A stretch of DNA of 64,000 nucleotides, from NCBI GenBank assembly GCA_900759045.1, contig CAAETU010000022.1:16941-80940 (forward strand), in the 5' to 3' direction. The notes under the pieces are model-generated. The model had not been told where the DNA came from, did no database searches, and saw only the letters and a program-made list of their open reading frames with translations. Source of the DNA: an uncultured Collinsella sp. (lineage in GTDB: Bacteria; Actinomycetota; Coriobacteriia; Coriobacteriales; Coriobacteriaceae). The position numbers were made by a program, and so were the translations under genes. Shown one piece after another: positions 18,584 to 26,523 of the stretch; positions within the stretch are counted from its first letter, which is position 1, and each line of letters opens with the position of its first letter.

Positions 18584-19570
18584 CTAGTTTCCCTGCGCGC
18601 CCGAGATGCCGTTTTGCAGCGCGTCCCAGGCATTGGTAGCCATATCGCCCAGATTCTGAGCAGTATCGCCGAGGTTTTGGGCTGTATCGCCCAGCTCTTG
18701 TGCCTTGTCTCCCAACTCCTGTGCCTTGTTGCTCAAATCCTCCAGCGTATTGGAGCTCGAGCTGTCGGTACCGCTTTGGCCGCCGGACGAGTTGCCATAG
18801 CTGTTCTTGTGCGTGAGCTGAATCTCCAGGTTGCCGTTGTCGTTATAGTAGGCATTCGTAACAACCCAGTTGGAATCGATGACGGGCGTTGAGCCATCGT
18901 CGGTCAGGATCACGGCGTTCGAAAGGTCGGCTCCGCGTGACTTGAGGAGCTTCTTGGCGTTGGACCAGTACTGTCCCGGGATATCGCTCAGGTCGACGGC
19001 AGCAGACTGGGTGGTCTCGGCCTGCTCGGTCGTGGCATCGGTCGTGGCGCCCCGCTTGTTGAGCATGCCCGACACGATGGCGAACACGACCGACAAGGCA
19101 AAGAAGATCGCCAGCACAATCAGGATTTTCTTGATTACGCTCGACGGACGCGACGGTGCCTTCTCCTCGTCCTCACCATACTGCGGAATCGATTTGGGAT
19201 ACTCGCGATACGGCTGGCGCGACTCGTAGCGAGGCTGCGCCGTGCGAGGCAAATACGTCGTCTGCTGAGGCTGCGGAATGGGATTCTGCGGCAGGTTGTC
19301 ATAGGAATTCGGCGTCGAGGCAGCATAAGAATCCTGCGGCGCATAATCAAACGGATCCGGAGCTGCGTTGCCATAGGGGCCTTGCGAAGATGCAGCGTAA
19401 GAATCCTGCGCCGTGTCGCCATAGCCCATAACCCGGGTGGGCTCGGCAGAAGGCTGCGTCGCGGCGGGGTCGGTATAACCGGGGTTGGGAACAACGCGGG
19501 TCGCATCGACGCTATCGCCAGCCTGCGCGGAACCGTAGCCGCCCATCACGGTTGTCTTGTCCTGATCCAT
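18584..19570 (-). CDS. Membrane-anchored low-complexity protein with C-terminal heptad repeats
   Basis: 328 residues. The N-terminal ~140 residues are rich in Pro, Gln, Tyr and Ser (repeated QDSYAAS and related blocks) and look disordered. One transmembrane helix follows (IKKILIVLAIFFALSVVFAI, about 147-166), then an extracellular domain (DLSDIPGQYWSNAKKLLKSR, and DDGSTPVIDSNWVVTNAYYN) reminiscent of PASTA-like or DUF-type folds. The C-terminus has repeats of the type AQELGD/AQNLGD, predicted as an amphipathic helix. Type II topology with N-in is expected. Function unknown; an envelope sensor or scaffold is possible. Convergent with the CDF gene, 12 bp apart. Confidence 0.75.
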   Translation of the reverse strand: MDQDKTTVMGGYGSAQAGDSVDATRVVPNPGYTDPAATQPSAEPTRVMGYGDTAQDSYAASSQGPYGNAAPDPFDYAPQDSYAASTPNSYDNLPQNPIPQPQQTTYLPRTAQPRYESRQPYREYPKSIPQYGEDEEKAPSRPSSVIKKILIVLAIFFALSVVFAIVSGMLNKRGATTDATTEQAETTQSAAVDLSDIPGQYWSNAKKLLKSRGADLSNAVILTDDGSTPVIDSNWVVTNAYYNDNGNLEIQLTHKNSYGNSSGGQSGTDSSSSNTLEDLSNKAQELGDKAQELGDTAQNLGDTAQNLGDMATNAWDALQNGISGAQGN

Positions 19571-19687
19571 GCAACGATTCCTTTCCGTCGCGCGTGAGCC
19601 TCAAGTTATCCATGCATTCTACCCGCGCAAAAGCCTATGATGGGCAGAGTCCGTCGGTATCTACAAGACATGCGCGGGTCTAAGGAT

Positions 19688-19725
19688 CAAAAAGCCCCGC
19701 CGGGCCTTGTGGGCACGGCGGGGCG
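19688..19725 (-). terminator. Rho-independent terminator of fhs
   Basis: On the minus strand CGCCCCGCCG and CGGCGGGGC form the stem, followed by TTTTTGATC. It lies 25-60 nt beyond the fhs stop codon. Confidence 0.88.
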
Positions 19726-19749
19726 GACAAGCAGCTATGGACAGCAGAC

Positions 19750-21417
19750 TTAGAACAGGCCGGTGATGTTGCCGTCGTTGTCGACGTCGATGTTTTCGGC
19801 CGCGGGCACCTTGGGCAGACCCGGCATGGTCAGAACACTGCCGGTCAGCGCGACCACAAAGTGGGCGCCGGCAGAAACCTTGAGCTCACGCACGGTGATG
19901 CGGAAGTTCTCGGGAGCGCCCAGGGCCTTGGCGTTGTCGCTAAAGCTGTACTGCGTCTTAGCGACGCAAACCGGCAGGTTGCCAAAACCATTCTCGCGCA
20001 GCTCGGCGAGCTGGCGCTTGGCGGCCGGCGTAAAGTCAACGCCGTCGGCGCGGTAGACCTTGGTGGCAACGGCCTCGAGGGCATCAGCGACATCAGCGCC
20101 GTCCTCATAGGCAAACTTGAGCTCGCTCGGCTGCTCAATCAGACGCATGACCTCATCGGCAAGCTCGAGCGCGCCCTCGCCGCCCTTGGCCCAGACCTCG
20201 GAAAGCTTAACGTTGACGCCGAGCTTCTGGCACTCGGACTCGATGAGCGCAAGCTCGGCCTCGGTGTCCGTCGGGAAGCGGTTGATGGCGACCACGCAGG
20301 GCAGACCATATACGTTCTGGATGTTGTCGACGTGACGCAGCAGGTTGGGCATGCCAGCCTTGAGTGCCTCGAGGTTCTCCTCGTTGAGATCGGCCTTGGC
20401 GACGCCACCGTTGTACTTCAACGCACGAGCGGTCGCGACGATCACGACGGCGCTGGGACGAACGCCCGTCATGCGGCACTTGATGTCGAGGAACTTCTCG
20501 GCACCCAGATCGGCACCGAAGCCGGCCTCGGTAATGGCAACATCGCCAAAGCGCATCGCCATACGCGTGGCCATGATAGAGTTGCAGCCGTGGGCAATGT
20601 TGGCGAAGGGACCGCCGTGGACAAACGCGGGCGTGCCCTCGAGCGTTTGCACCAAGTTGGGCTTGAGCGCGTCCTTAAGCAACGCGGCCATGGCACCCTG
20701 GGCCTTGAGGTCGCGGGCACGGACGGGCTCGCCGGCAAAGCTATAGCCGACGACAATCTCACCCAAGCGTTCCTTGAGGTCGCTGATGCTCGTAGACAGG
20801 CACAGGATTGCCATGACCTCGGAGGCGACGGTGATATCGAAGCCGTCCTCGCGCGGCACGCCCTGGGCCTTACCGCCAATGCCGTCGATGACGTGGCGCA
20901 GCTGACGGTCGTTCATATCGACGACGCGCTTCCAAGTGATGCGCTTAACGTCAATACCGAGCTGATTGCCCTGCTGGATGTGGTTATCAAGCATGGCGGC
21001 CAGCAGGTTATTGGCGGCACCGATAGCGTGGAAGTCGCCGGTAAAGTGCAGGTTGATATCCTCCATGGGGATGACCTGAGCCCAGCCGCCGCCGGCAGCA
21101 CCGCCCTTAACACCAAAGACGGGGCCGAGCGAAGGCTCGCGCAGGGCAACGGCACTCTTGACGCCGCGACGACGCAGGCCGTCGGCCAGACCGATGGTCG
21201 TGGTGGTCTTGCCCTCGCCCGCGGGCGTTGGGTTGATAGCGGTCACGAGGACGAGCTTGGCCTGGTGATCAGTCGGCTCGTTGAGCAGTGAATAGTCGAC
21301 CTTAGCCTTGTCGAAGCCGTACGGAATAAGGTGCTTAACGTCGACGCCGGCGTTCTTGGCCACCTCGGTAATAGGCAGTGGCGTGACAGAACGTGCGATT
21401 TCGATGTCAGTAGGCAT
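19750..21417 (-). CDS. fhs: Formate-tetrahydrofolate ligase
   Basis: 555 residues from ATG 21417 (AAAGGA upstream), matching the usual family length. Visible motifs are TPAGEGKTTTTIGLADGL (ATP-binding loop, about 66-83), EPSLGPVFGVKGGAAGGG, and the C-terminal TGSVLTMPGLPKVPAAENID. The enzyme activates formate to 10-formyl-THF with ATP. With the FolD-like and cyclohydrolase genes at 7-8 kb it completes a formate to methylene-THF route used for purine, serine or glycine synthesis in anaerobes. The gene stands alone with its own terminator. Confidence 0.97.
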   Translation of the reverse strand: MPTDIEIARSVTPLPITEVAKNAGVDVKHLIPYGFDKAKVDYSLLNEPTDHQAKLVLVTAINPTPAGEGKTTTTIGLADGLRRRGVKSAVALREPSLGPVFGVKGGAAGGGWAQVIPMEDINLHFTGDFHAIGAANNLLAAMLDNHIQQGNQLGIDVKRITWKRVVDMNDRQLRHVIDGIGGKAQGVPREDGFDITVASEVMAILCLSTSISDLKERLGEIVVGYSFAGEPVRARDLKAQGAMAALLKDALKPNLVQTLEGTPAFVHGGPFANIAHGCNSIMATRMAMRFGDVAITEAGFGADLGAEKFLDIKCRMTGVRPSAVVIVATARALKYNGGVAKADLNEENLEALKAGMPNLLRHVDNIQNVYGLPCVVAINRFPTDTEAELALIESECQKLGVNVKLSEVWAKGGEGALELADEVMRLIEQPSELKFAYEDGADVADALEAVATKVYRADGVDFTPAAKRQLAELRENGFGNLPVCVAKTQYSFSDNAKALGAPENFRITVRELKVSAGAHFVVALTGSVLTMPGLPKVPAAENIDVDNDGNITGLF

Positions 21418-21561
21418 GGGCGGTCCTTTCGTTACCGAATGAGAAAAAGACCAATTCAGCATAGCACGGGCGCGCAATAGTAAAACGCCCATAACCGATG
21501 AACGGCGATATGTTTACCCGATGCCCAGCGATAGTCCAACAGCCCGCCAAAACAAAGCGCC

Positions 21562-22629
21562 CTAAACGGTAGGTTCAATCCCCAGGTGCTCAAAGGTGCG
21601 AAGGGTTGCCTGACGGCCCTGCGGCGTACGAATCATCAACCCGCACTGCAGCAAATAGGGCTCATAGACATCCTCGAGTGTGCCCGGGTCCTCGCCCACC
21701 GCACTGGCAAGGGTCGTCAGGCCTACAGCACGGCCGGAGAACGTCTTGGCAAGCGTCTCCAAGATACGAATATCCATCCAGTCCAGACCGAGCTCGTCGA
21801 TCTCGAAGAACTCGAGCGCCTGGCGGCAGATATCGAGCTCGATAGGGCCGCTGCCACGCACCTGTGCGTAATCGCGCACGCGCTTGAGAAGGCGGTTGGC
21901 AAGACGTGGCGTGCCGCGCGAACGCGAGCAGATCTCGAGTGCACTGGGATGGTCGATCGTCACGCCCAGGATAGTCGCCGAGCGCGTCACAATCTGCGCG
22001 AGCTCCTCGACCGTGTAGTAATCCAGGCGATACGAAATGCCAAAGCGGTCGCGCAACGGGCCGGTCAACATGCCTGAGCGGGTCGTTGCCGCTACCAGCG
22101 TAAACTTGGGAATATCCAGGCGAATCGAGCGCGCCGCCGGACCCTTGCCAATCACGATATCGAGGGCAAAGTCCTCCATCGCGGGGTACAGGACCTCCTC
22201 GACCGAACGGTTGAGGCGGTGGATCTCGTCGATAAACAGCACATCACCCGGCTGCAAGTTAGTAAGGATGGCCGCCAGGTCGCCCGTGCGCGCGATGGCA
22301 GGGCCACTCGTGGTCTTGATCTGAGCGCCCAGCTCGTTGGCGATAACGGTGGCCAGCGTGGTCTTGCCCAGGCCCGGAGGACCCGAGAAGATCACGTGGT
22401 CGAGCGTCTCGCCACGGCTCTGCGCCGCTTCGATCAACACGCGCAGGCTCTGCTTGATGTGCTCCTGACCACAGTAATCGTCCAGGCGCTGGGGGCGCAA
22501 AGTGCGGTCGACATCGAGGTCCTCGGCCGTCAGCTCCGAGCCCACCATGCGCTCGCCGTGCGCCATGGATGCCGCCGGCGAGTTGCCGGGCGTCGCCCAC
22601 AGGTCCTGAGAATCATCGGCTTCCCACAT
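21562..22629 (-). CDS. ruvB: Holliday junction branch-migration helicase RuvB
   Basis: 355 residues from ATG 22629 (an adjacent in-frame GTG at 22632 is possible). AAA+ motifs are Walker A SGPPGLGKTTLA, Walker B LFIDEIHRLN, sensor TTRSGMLTGPLRDRFG, and the C-terminal winged-helix region ending PYLLQCGLMIRTPQGRQAT. The hexamer drives branch migration with RuvA. The start overlaps the ruvA stop as TGATG, so translation is coupled. The N-terminus carries a ~30-residue extension before DRTLRPQRLDDYCGQ. Confidence 0.98.
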   Translation of the reverse strand: MWEADDSQDLWATPGNSPAASMAHGERMVGSELTAEDLDVDRTLRPQRLDDYCGQEHIKQSLRVLIEAAQSRGETLDHVIFSGPPGLGKTTLATVIANELGAQIKTTSGPAIARTGDLAAILTNLQPGDVLFIDEIHRLNRSVEEVLYPAMEDFALDIVIGKGPAARSIRLDIPKFTLVAATTRSGMLTGPLRDRFGISYRLDYYTVEELAQIVTRSATILGVTIDHPSALEICSRSRGTPRLANRLLKRVRDYAQVRGSGPIELDICRQALEFFEIDELGLDWMDIRILETLAKTFSGRAVGLTTLASAVGEDPGTLEDVYEPYLLQCGLMIRTPQGRQATLRTFEHLGIEPTV

Positions 22630-23249
22630 CACGCATCCATTCCGAGTCGCTTAAGCGCCGCGCCGAGCAGATCCTCGACACGCATATTCTGCCCATCATA
22701 CCCGCTCAGGGCAACATCGGTCTCCTGCGGGCTAAAGCCCATGGAAAGGAGCGCCGCACGGGCATCATCGATCACCGAGGGAGCGGCAGCGGGCACGGGC
22801 ATCGCAACCTGTCCAGGAATCACGTCGACCGGCACAAAGCCCTTATCCTTGGCAAAGGTGCTCTTGAGTTCCAGGATCAGGCGCTGAGCTGTCTTTTTGC
22901 CCACACCGGGTACCTTGGCCATGCCCTTGTCGTCCTCGGCCATCACCAGCGAATACAGCTGCCCCACGGTATAGGTGGAAAGCACGGCGAGCGCCAGGCG
23001 CGGGCCAACGCCCGAAACGGACACGAGCCGGTCGAACATCGTGCGCTCATCCTTTGAGGAAAAACCGAAAAGTGTCATGGCGTCCTCGCGCACCTGCATA
23101 CGCGTGTAGAGGCGGACCTCGCCGCCGGGCGTCGGCAACGTGGCCGCAGTGCTGCCCGAGATGCCGAGCTCAAAGCCAACGCCCGACACATCGACGACAG
23201 CAGAGCTCATCGTGGCCTCGACAAGCGTTCCGTGGAGCTGGGAAATCAT
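22629..23249 (-). CDS. ruvA: Holliday junction DNA-binding subunit RuvA
   Basis: 206 residues from ATG 23249, which overlaps the last base of ruvC. It starts MISQLHGTLVEATMSSAVVD (OB-fold) and has helix-hairpin-helix segments VSVSGVGPRLALAVLSTY and VPGVGKKTAQRLILEL. A flexible Pro/Ala linker and the C-terminal RuvB-binding three-helix domain (DDARAALLSMGFSPQE) follow. It binds four-way junctions and loads RuvB. The ruvC-ruvA-ruvB order is the common actinobacterial arrangement. Confidence 0.97.
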   Translation of the reverse strand: MISQLHGTLVEATMSSAVVDVSGVGFELGISGSTAATLPTPGGEVRLYTRMQVREDAMTLFGFSSKDERTMFDRLVSVSGVGPRLALAVLSTYTVGQLYSLVMAEDDKGMAKVPGVGKKTAQRLILELKSTFAKDKGFVPVDVIPGQVAMPVPAAAPSVIDDARAALLSMGFSPQETDVALSGYDGQNMRVEDLLGAALKRLGMDA

Positions 23250-23770
23250 CAGTATCCGGTTCCTCTCTGTTGATAGAACTCGCCACCGGTGAGGGCGCGG
23301 GTGCGGCTGAGGTTTACGTGGCAGATGGCGCAGGCCAGGGCATCGGCGGCATGGTCGGGATGCGGGTCGTGGTCGAGCTGTGTGAGCGTGCGTACCATGT
23401 AGGCGACCTGCCGCTTGTCCGCGGCGCCGGTGCCCACCACAGCCTGTTTGATCTGCATGGGCGTGTACTCGCCAATCTCGAGCGCGCATTCCGAAAGCGC
23501 GACGAGTGCAGCACCGCGGGCATGCGCCGTGGGGATGGCCGAGCGAACGTTGGCGCCAAAGTAGATGCTCTCGACAGCAGCCGTGTCGGGTCGATAACGC
23601 TCGACGACATCCTTAAGGTCATGGGCGATATGCGACAGGCGCACCGCGAGCGGACTTCCGGCACTGGTCTCGATGCAGCCATAGGCACGGCAGCGAACCT
23701 CGCCACGCCGCTCCTCGATAATCCCCCAACCCGTATGAGCCAAACCGGGGTCAATGCCCAAGATAACCAA
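23249..23770 (-). CDS. ruvC: Holliday junction resolvase RuvC (TTG start)
   Basis: 173 residues. The family start M-[VI]-[IV]-L-G-I-D-P-G-L is matched by TTG at 23770, which is preceded by GGGGAGG at 5 nt; a longer TTG start at 23791 would put seven extra residues through the ribosome-binding site. Catalytic acids are visible in LGIDPGL (first Asp), VESIYFG (Glu), and DHAADALACAI (paired Asp). It cleaves Holliday junctions after RuvAB branch migration. The stop overlaps the ruvA start codon. Confidence 0.95.
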   Translation of the reverse strand: MVILGIDPGLAHTGWGIIEERRGEVRCRAYGCIETSAGSPLAVRLSHIAHDLKDVVERYRPDTAAVESIYFGANVRSAIPTAHARGAALVALSECALEIGEYTPMQIKQAVVGTGAADKRQVAYMVRTLTQLDHDPHPDHAADALACAICHVNLSRTRALTGGEFYQQRGTGY

Positions 23771-23907
23771 GCCAACCTCCCCTCGCCACAAGCACAGCGC
23801 AAGACAAGGCCCCGCGCATCATTCACGAACGTCTGTTCTAGAATAACACAATGGGGCCAAGATGCTTAGTTGAAGTATCGGGGTTGAGAGCGAATCCTAT
23901 CCCATAA

Positions 23908-25893
23908 TTAGTTCTGCGAGAAAAAGGGGAACTGCCTCGGATCCACTGGCGGGTGCGACATCGGTCCGCTCTGGGGCCCACCCTGCGAGCCGCCCTGACC
24001 GCCCATCATCTTATCGATGGCGTCCTGAACTTCGCCCTCGAACTTTTTCATTCCCTCGTGCAAACGACGCTGACCGTCCTCAGAGCGCAGCTCCTCCATT
24101 TGCTCGGGCGAAATACCCAGTAGCTCGCCCAGCACGCCCATCATCTCGTTTCGCACGCGCTCGCTCGTATCCTCGTCGGCAAAGCGGCGCACCTCGGCGC
24201 GCGCCAGCGAATCGACCGTCATACGCTCCTTGCCGTTAAGCCCCAGGTCGGACCACGCGAGCATATACGGCCAGGCACGCTCGGCAAACGAACGGGCCGA
24301 GACGATCGGCGCCATCGGCAACATGCGGCGGGCAGCCTCACCCTGTCGAACGAGCATCAGCAGCAGCGAGCAAGCCTCGGGCTTGCCGGCGGCCATTGGG
24401 ATGTCGTCGAAAGATCGATTGCGGTCCACGTGCGCCTCGAGCGCGCCATCGACCTCACCCGGCTCAAGCCCGCCGAGCAGCTGTGCCGCGCGGTCGAGCA
24501 TATCGACCGGACCGTCGAGCGTCGAGAGCGCTTGCGCCAGCACGCGCTCCATACAATCTTCCACCGCGTTGAGCGTCACGAGCTCTTGGGGCACCACGGC
24601 AGACGTGCGGTTGCGCACACGCGCCACAAACTCAAGCGTCGACAGGTACACATCGCCAAAGGGCGCAAAGTCGCCCTGGTAGCCGCCGCAAAGCGCCGGC
24701 GCCGCCAGCGCGTACTCGGTTTTGGACAGCGGGCTCAGCGCCATCGCACCCAGCTCGAGCGCCGTATCCTCCAGCATCAGGCCCAGCGTGCGCGAGCGCA
24801 GGCGCTCGGCATCGCCCGCCGACACGTCGCGATCGAGCACGCGCGCCGCATCCGGTGCATCGCGCTCGACGGTGCGAATGTGCAGACGCTCGGCGATGGC
24901 GCGGACGGCGGCACAGCGGGCAGCCTCGGCTTCTTCCTGCGCCGGCGTAAAGATACGGTTGCGCCCCAGCACCAGGCCAATCACATTGCGCGGGCCCAGA
25001 GCGTCGACGGCCAGCGCCGCCAGCAAAGACGACGGCAAGTCACCCTCGAGTGCCACCACAGCACGCGACGCACCGTGGGCTCGGGCGTTGTCGCGCACGG
25101 CGAGCACCAGCGCCTGCCACAGCCACTCCTCGGAACGGAACTCGGGCAGTTCGTGATCCTCCAGGGCATCGAGCATCACGCCGCGCTGAATCTCCTGAAC
25201 CAGCAGGCTCTCCTCAAAGCACGGCGCCTGGGCCACCACGCGACCGCAGTCGTCGAGCACAAACGAACCGCCGGTATACACCGACTCGTCATAGGCACCG
25301 ACCGGCGCCATGCAGGCAAACCACACGCTGCGCTTGGATGCGATCTTGCGGTAGGCGCCGCTGCGAACGGCAGCAATGGCGGCAGTCTCGCGGTCGGTCA
25401 TGTCAAACGCGTTGAATTGGAAATACGCAATGAGGTCAACACCGGTCGGCAGCATCTCGAGTTCGCGGTCCAAGTCAAAAATCACGGCGATGCGCACGCC
25501 GTCCACGTCGAACACCGGCGGCGCCCAACGTGTGTCGTTGTTCTCGCCACGCTGCAGGGCAATGCTCGAACGCGCCGGCACCACATGACCGTCCTTGAGC
25601 ATCATGTAGTCGAGCAGCGGCTGGCCCTCAAACGAAACCGCCGCGGGCACGATGCAGATCATGTCAAGCTCCTGGATACGCTCGGCGACACCAGTCAAAC
25701 CGGCAAGCACGTCGTGCTCAAAGTCGGCAGCGCCCACCAGGCCACCGGGCATGGCGCCCATAAAGAGCGGAGCCGGAACGCACAGCACGCGCGCCCCGCG
25801 CTCGTGGGCCAGACGAGCCTGGTCCTCGATGCGGCCGCAAATGCCCTCAATATCACCCAGGCGCATATCGATCTGTGCAAGCGCGAGCTTCAT
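23908..25893 (-). CDS. NadE-like protein with degenerate glutaminase and synthetase sites
   Basis: 661 residues from ATG 25893 (AAGGG upstream). The layout matches glutamine-dependent NAD synthase: an N-terminal nitrilase-like domain (MKLALAQIDMRLGDIEG, then GGSFVLDDCGRVVAQAPCFE) and a C-terminal synthetase-like domain (LSPLSKTEYALAAPALCGGY, then GDFAPFGDVYLSTLEF). Key residues are missing. The glutaminase Glu motif (PEL) reads PAPLFMG, the Cys motif (CED) reads IFDLDRE, the Lys is not evident, and the PP-loop SGGxDS reads EGDLPSS. The C-terminus ends in a Gly/Gln/Pro-rich tail not typical of NadE. I infer a catalytically dead or repurposed paralog; the true NadE is presumably elsewhere. Confidence 0.78.
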   Translation of the reverse strand: MKLALAQIDMRLGDIEGICGRIEDQARLAHERGARVLCVPAPLFMGAMPGGLVGAADFEHDVLAGLTGVAERIQELDMICIVPAAVSFEGQPLLDYMMLKDGHVVPARSSIALQRGENNDTRWAPPVFDVDGVRIAVIFDLDRELEMLPTGVDLIAYFQFNAFDMTDRETAAIAAVRSGAYRKIASKRSVWFACMAPVGAYDESVYTGGSFVLDDCGRVVAQAPCFEESLLVQEIQRGVMLDALEDHELPEFRSEEWLWQALVLAVRDNARAHGASRAVVALEGDLPSSLLAALAVDALGPRNVIGLVLGRNRIFTPAQEEAEAARCAAVRAIAERLHIRTVERDAPDAARVLDRDVSAGDAERLRSRTLGLMLEDTALELGAMALSPLSKTEYALAAPALCGGYQGDFAPFGDVYLSTLEFVARVRNRTSAVVPQELVTLNAVEDCMERVLAQALSTLDGPVDMLDRAAQLLGGLEPGEVDGALEAHVDRNRSFDDIPMAAGKPEACSLLLMLVRQGEAARRMLPMAPIVSARSFAERAWPYMLAWSDLGLNGKERMTVDSLARAEVRRFADEDTSERVRNEMMGVLGELLGISPEQMEELRSEDGQRRLHEGMKKFEGEVQDAIDKMMGGQGGSQGGPQSGPMSHPPVDPRQFPFFSQN

Positions 25894-25932
25894 GGCCCAG
25901 CCCTTTCCGTCGTAAACCATCGAAATCGTAGT

Positions 25933-25965
25933 AAAAGCGCCGGCCGCATAATGCAGCCGGCGCTT
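25933..25965 (-). terminator. Rho-independent terminator after superoxide reductase gene
   Basis: On the minus strand AAGCGCCGGC and GCCGGCGCTT form a 10-bp stem, followed by TTAC. It lies between the superoxide reductase stop and the NadE-like start. Confidence 0.7.
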
Positions 25966-26010
25966 GCATGTGCATATGCTAGCTATGATACCCCGAGCGG
26001 GGGCGCGCTC

Positions 26011-26373
26011 CTAGAATGTCGCGGACCACAGCCCGTGCAGGTTGCAGTAGGCATAGACGGTACCGGTCTTGGAGCCGCCCGCGAAAAACGTCGCGGGTTT
26101 CATGCCGGGCTCAAGGTAATGGACCTCTAAGCGGCCCTCGGCCTCAAGGGCGATCCACTCAATGTAGTGCTCGGGCAGGCTGGGGTGCTCGACCGAGCCA
26201 ACGCGTGCGCGAATCACGTGACCGTCGCGCTCGGTCTCGACAACAGGCACGTGTTTCTCGTGCGCCGCGTCCTCAGTGTTTGCGGTCAGTTCCGTGCAAC
26301 CGGCAGGGGTCGCAACGCCGTCGTCAAGGGCAGCGATGAGCTTACCGTCGGGGTCCTTAAAGAATTTCGCCAT
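26011..26373 (-). CDS. Superoxide reductase (neelaredoxin/desulfoferrodoxin catalytic domain)
   Basis: 120 residues from ATG 26373 (AAAGGAG upstream). The catalytic iron site is complete: EKHVP (Glu39/His41), VEHP (His63), EHYIEW (His69) and YCNLHG (Cys110, His113). The N-terminal desulforedoxin Cys4 module of class I enzymes is absent; a short cysteine-poor segment (MAKFFKDPDGKLIAALDDGV) replaces it. It reduces superoxide to peroxide in the cytoplasm without releasing oxygen, as expected for an anaerobe. The electron donor, usually rubredoxin, is not encoded nearby. Confidence 0.93.
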   Translation of the reverse strand: MAKFFKDPDGKLIAALDDGVATPAGCTELTANTEDAAHEKHVPVVETERDGHVIRARVGSVEHPSLPEHYIEWIALEAEGRLEVHYLEPGMKPATFFAGGSKTGTVYAYCNLHGLWSATF

Positions 26374-26523
26374 GATGTTCTCCTTTGCTGATGTGCCAAT
26401 GTTCTTGATGGTTCTTATGCCCAAAGGCAGACAAACCATCCACGGCATTGCAAATGAACACATAACGGGCGGGGACGATGGGACAGCGCGTGCCATCCGC
26501 CCTGGCGGCCCCACCCGAGCGGG

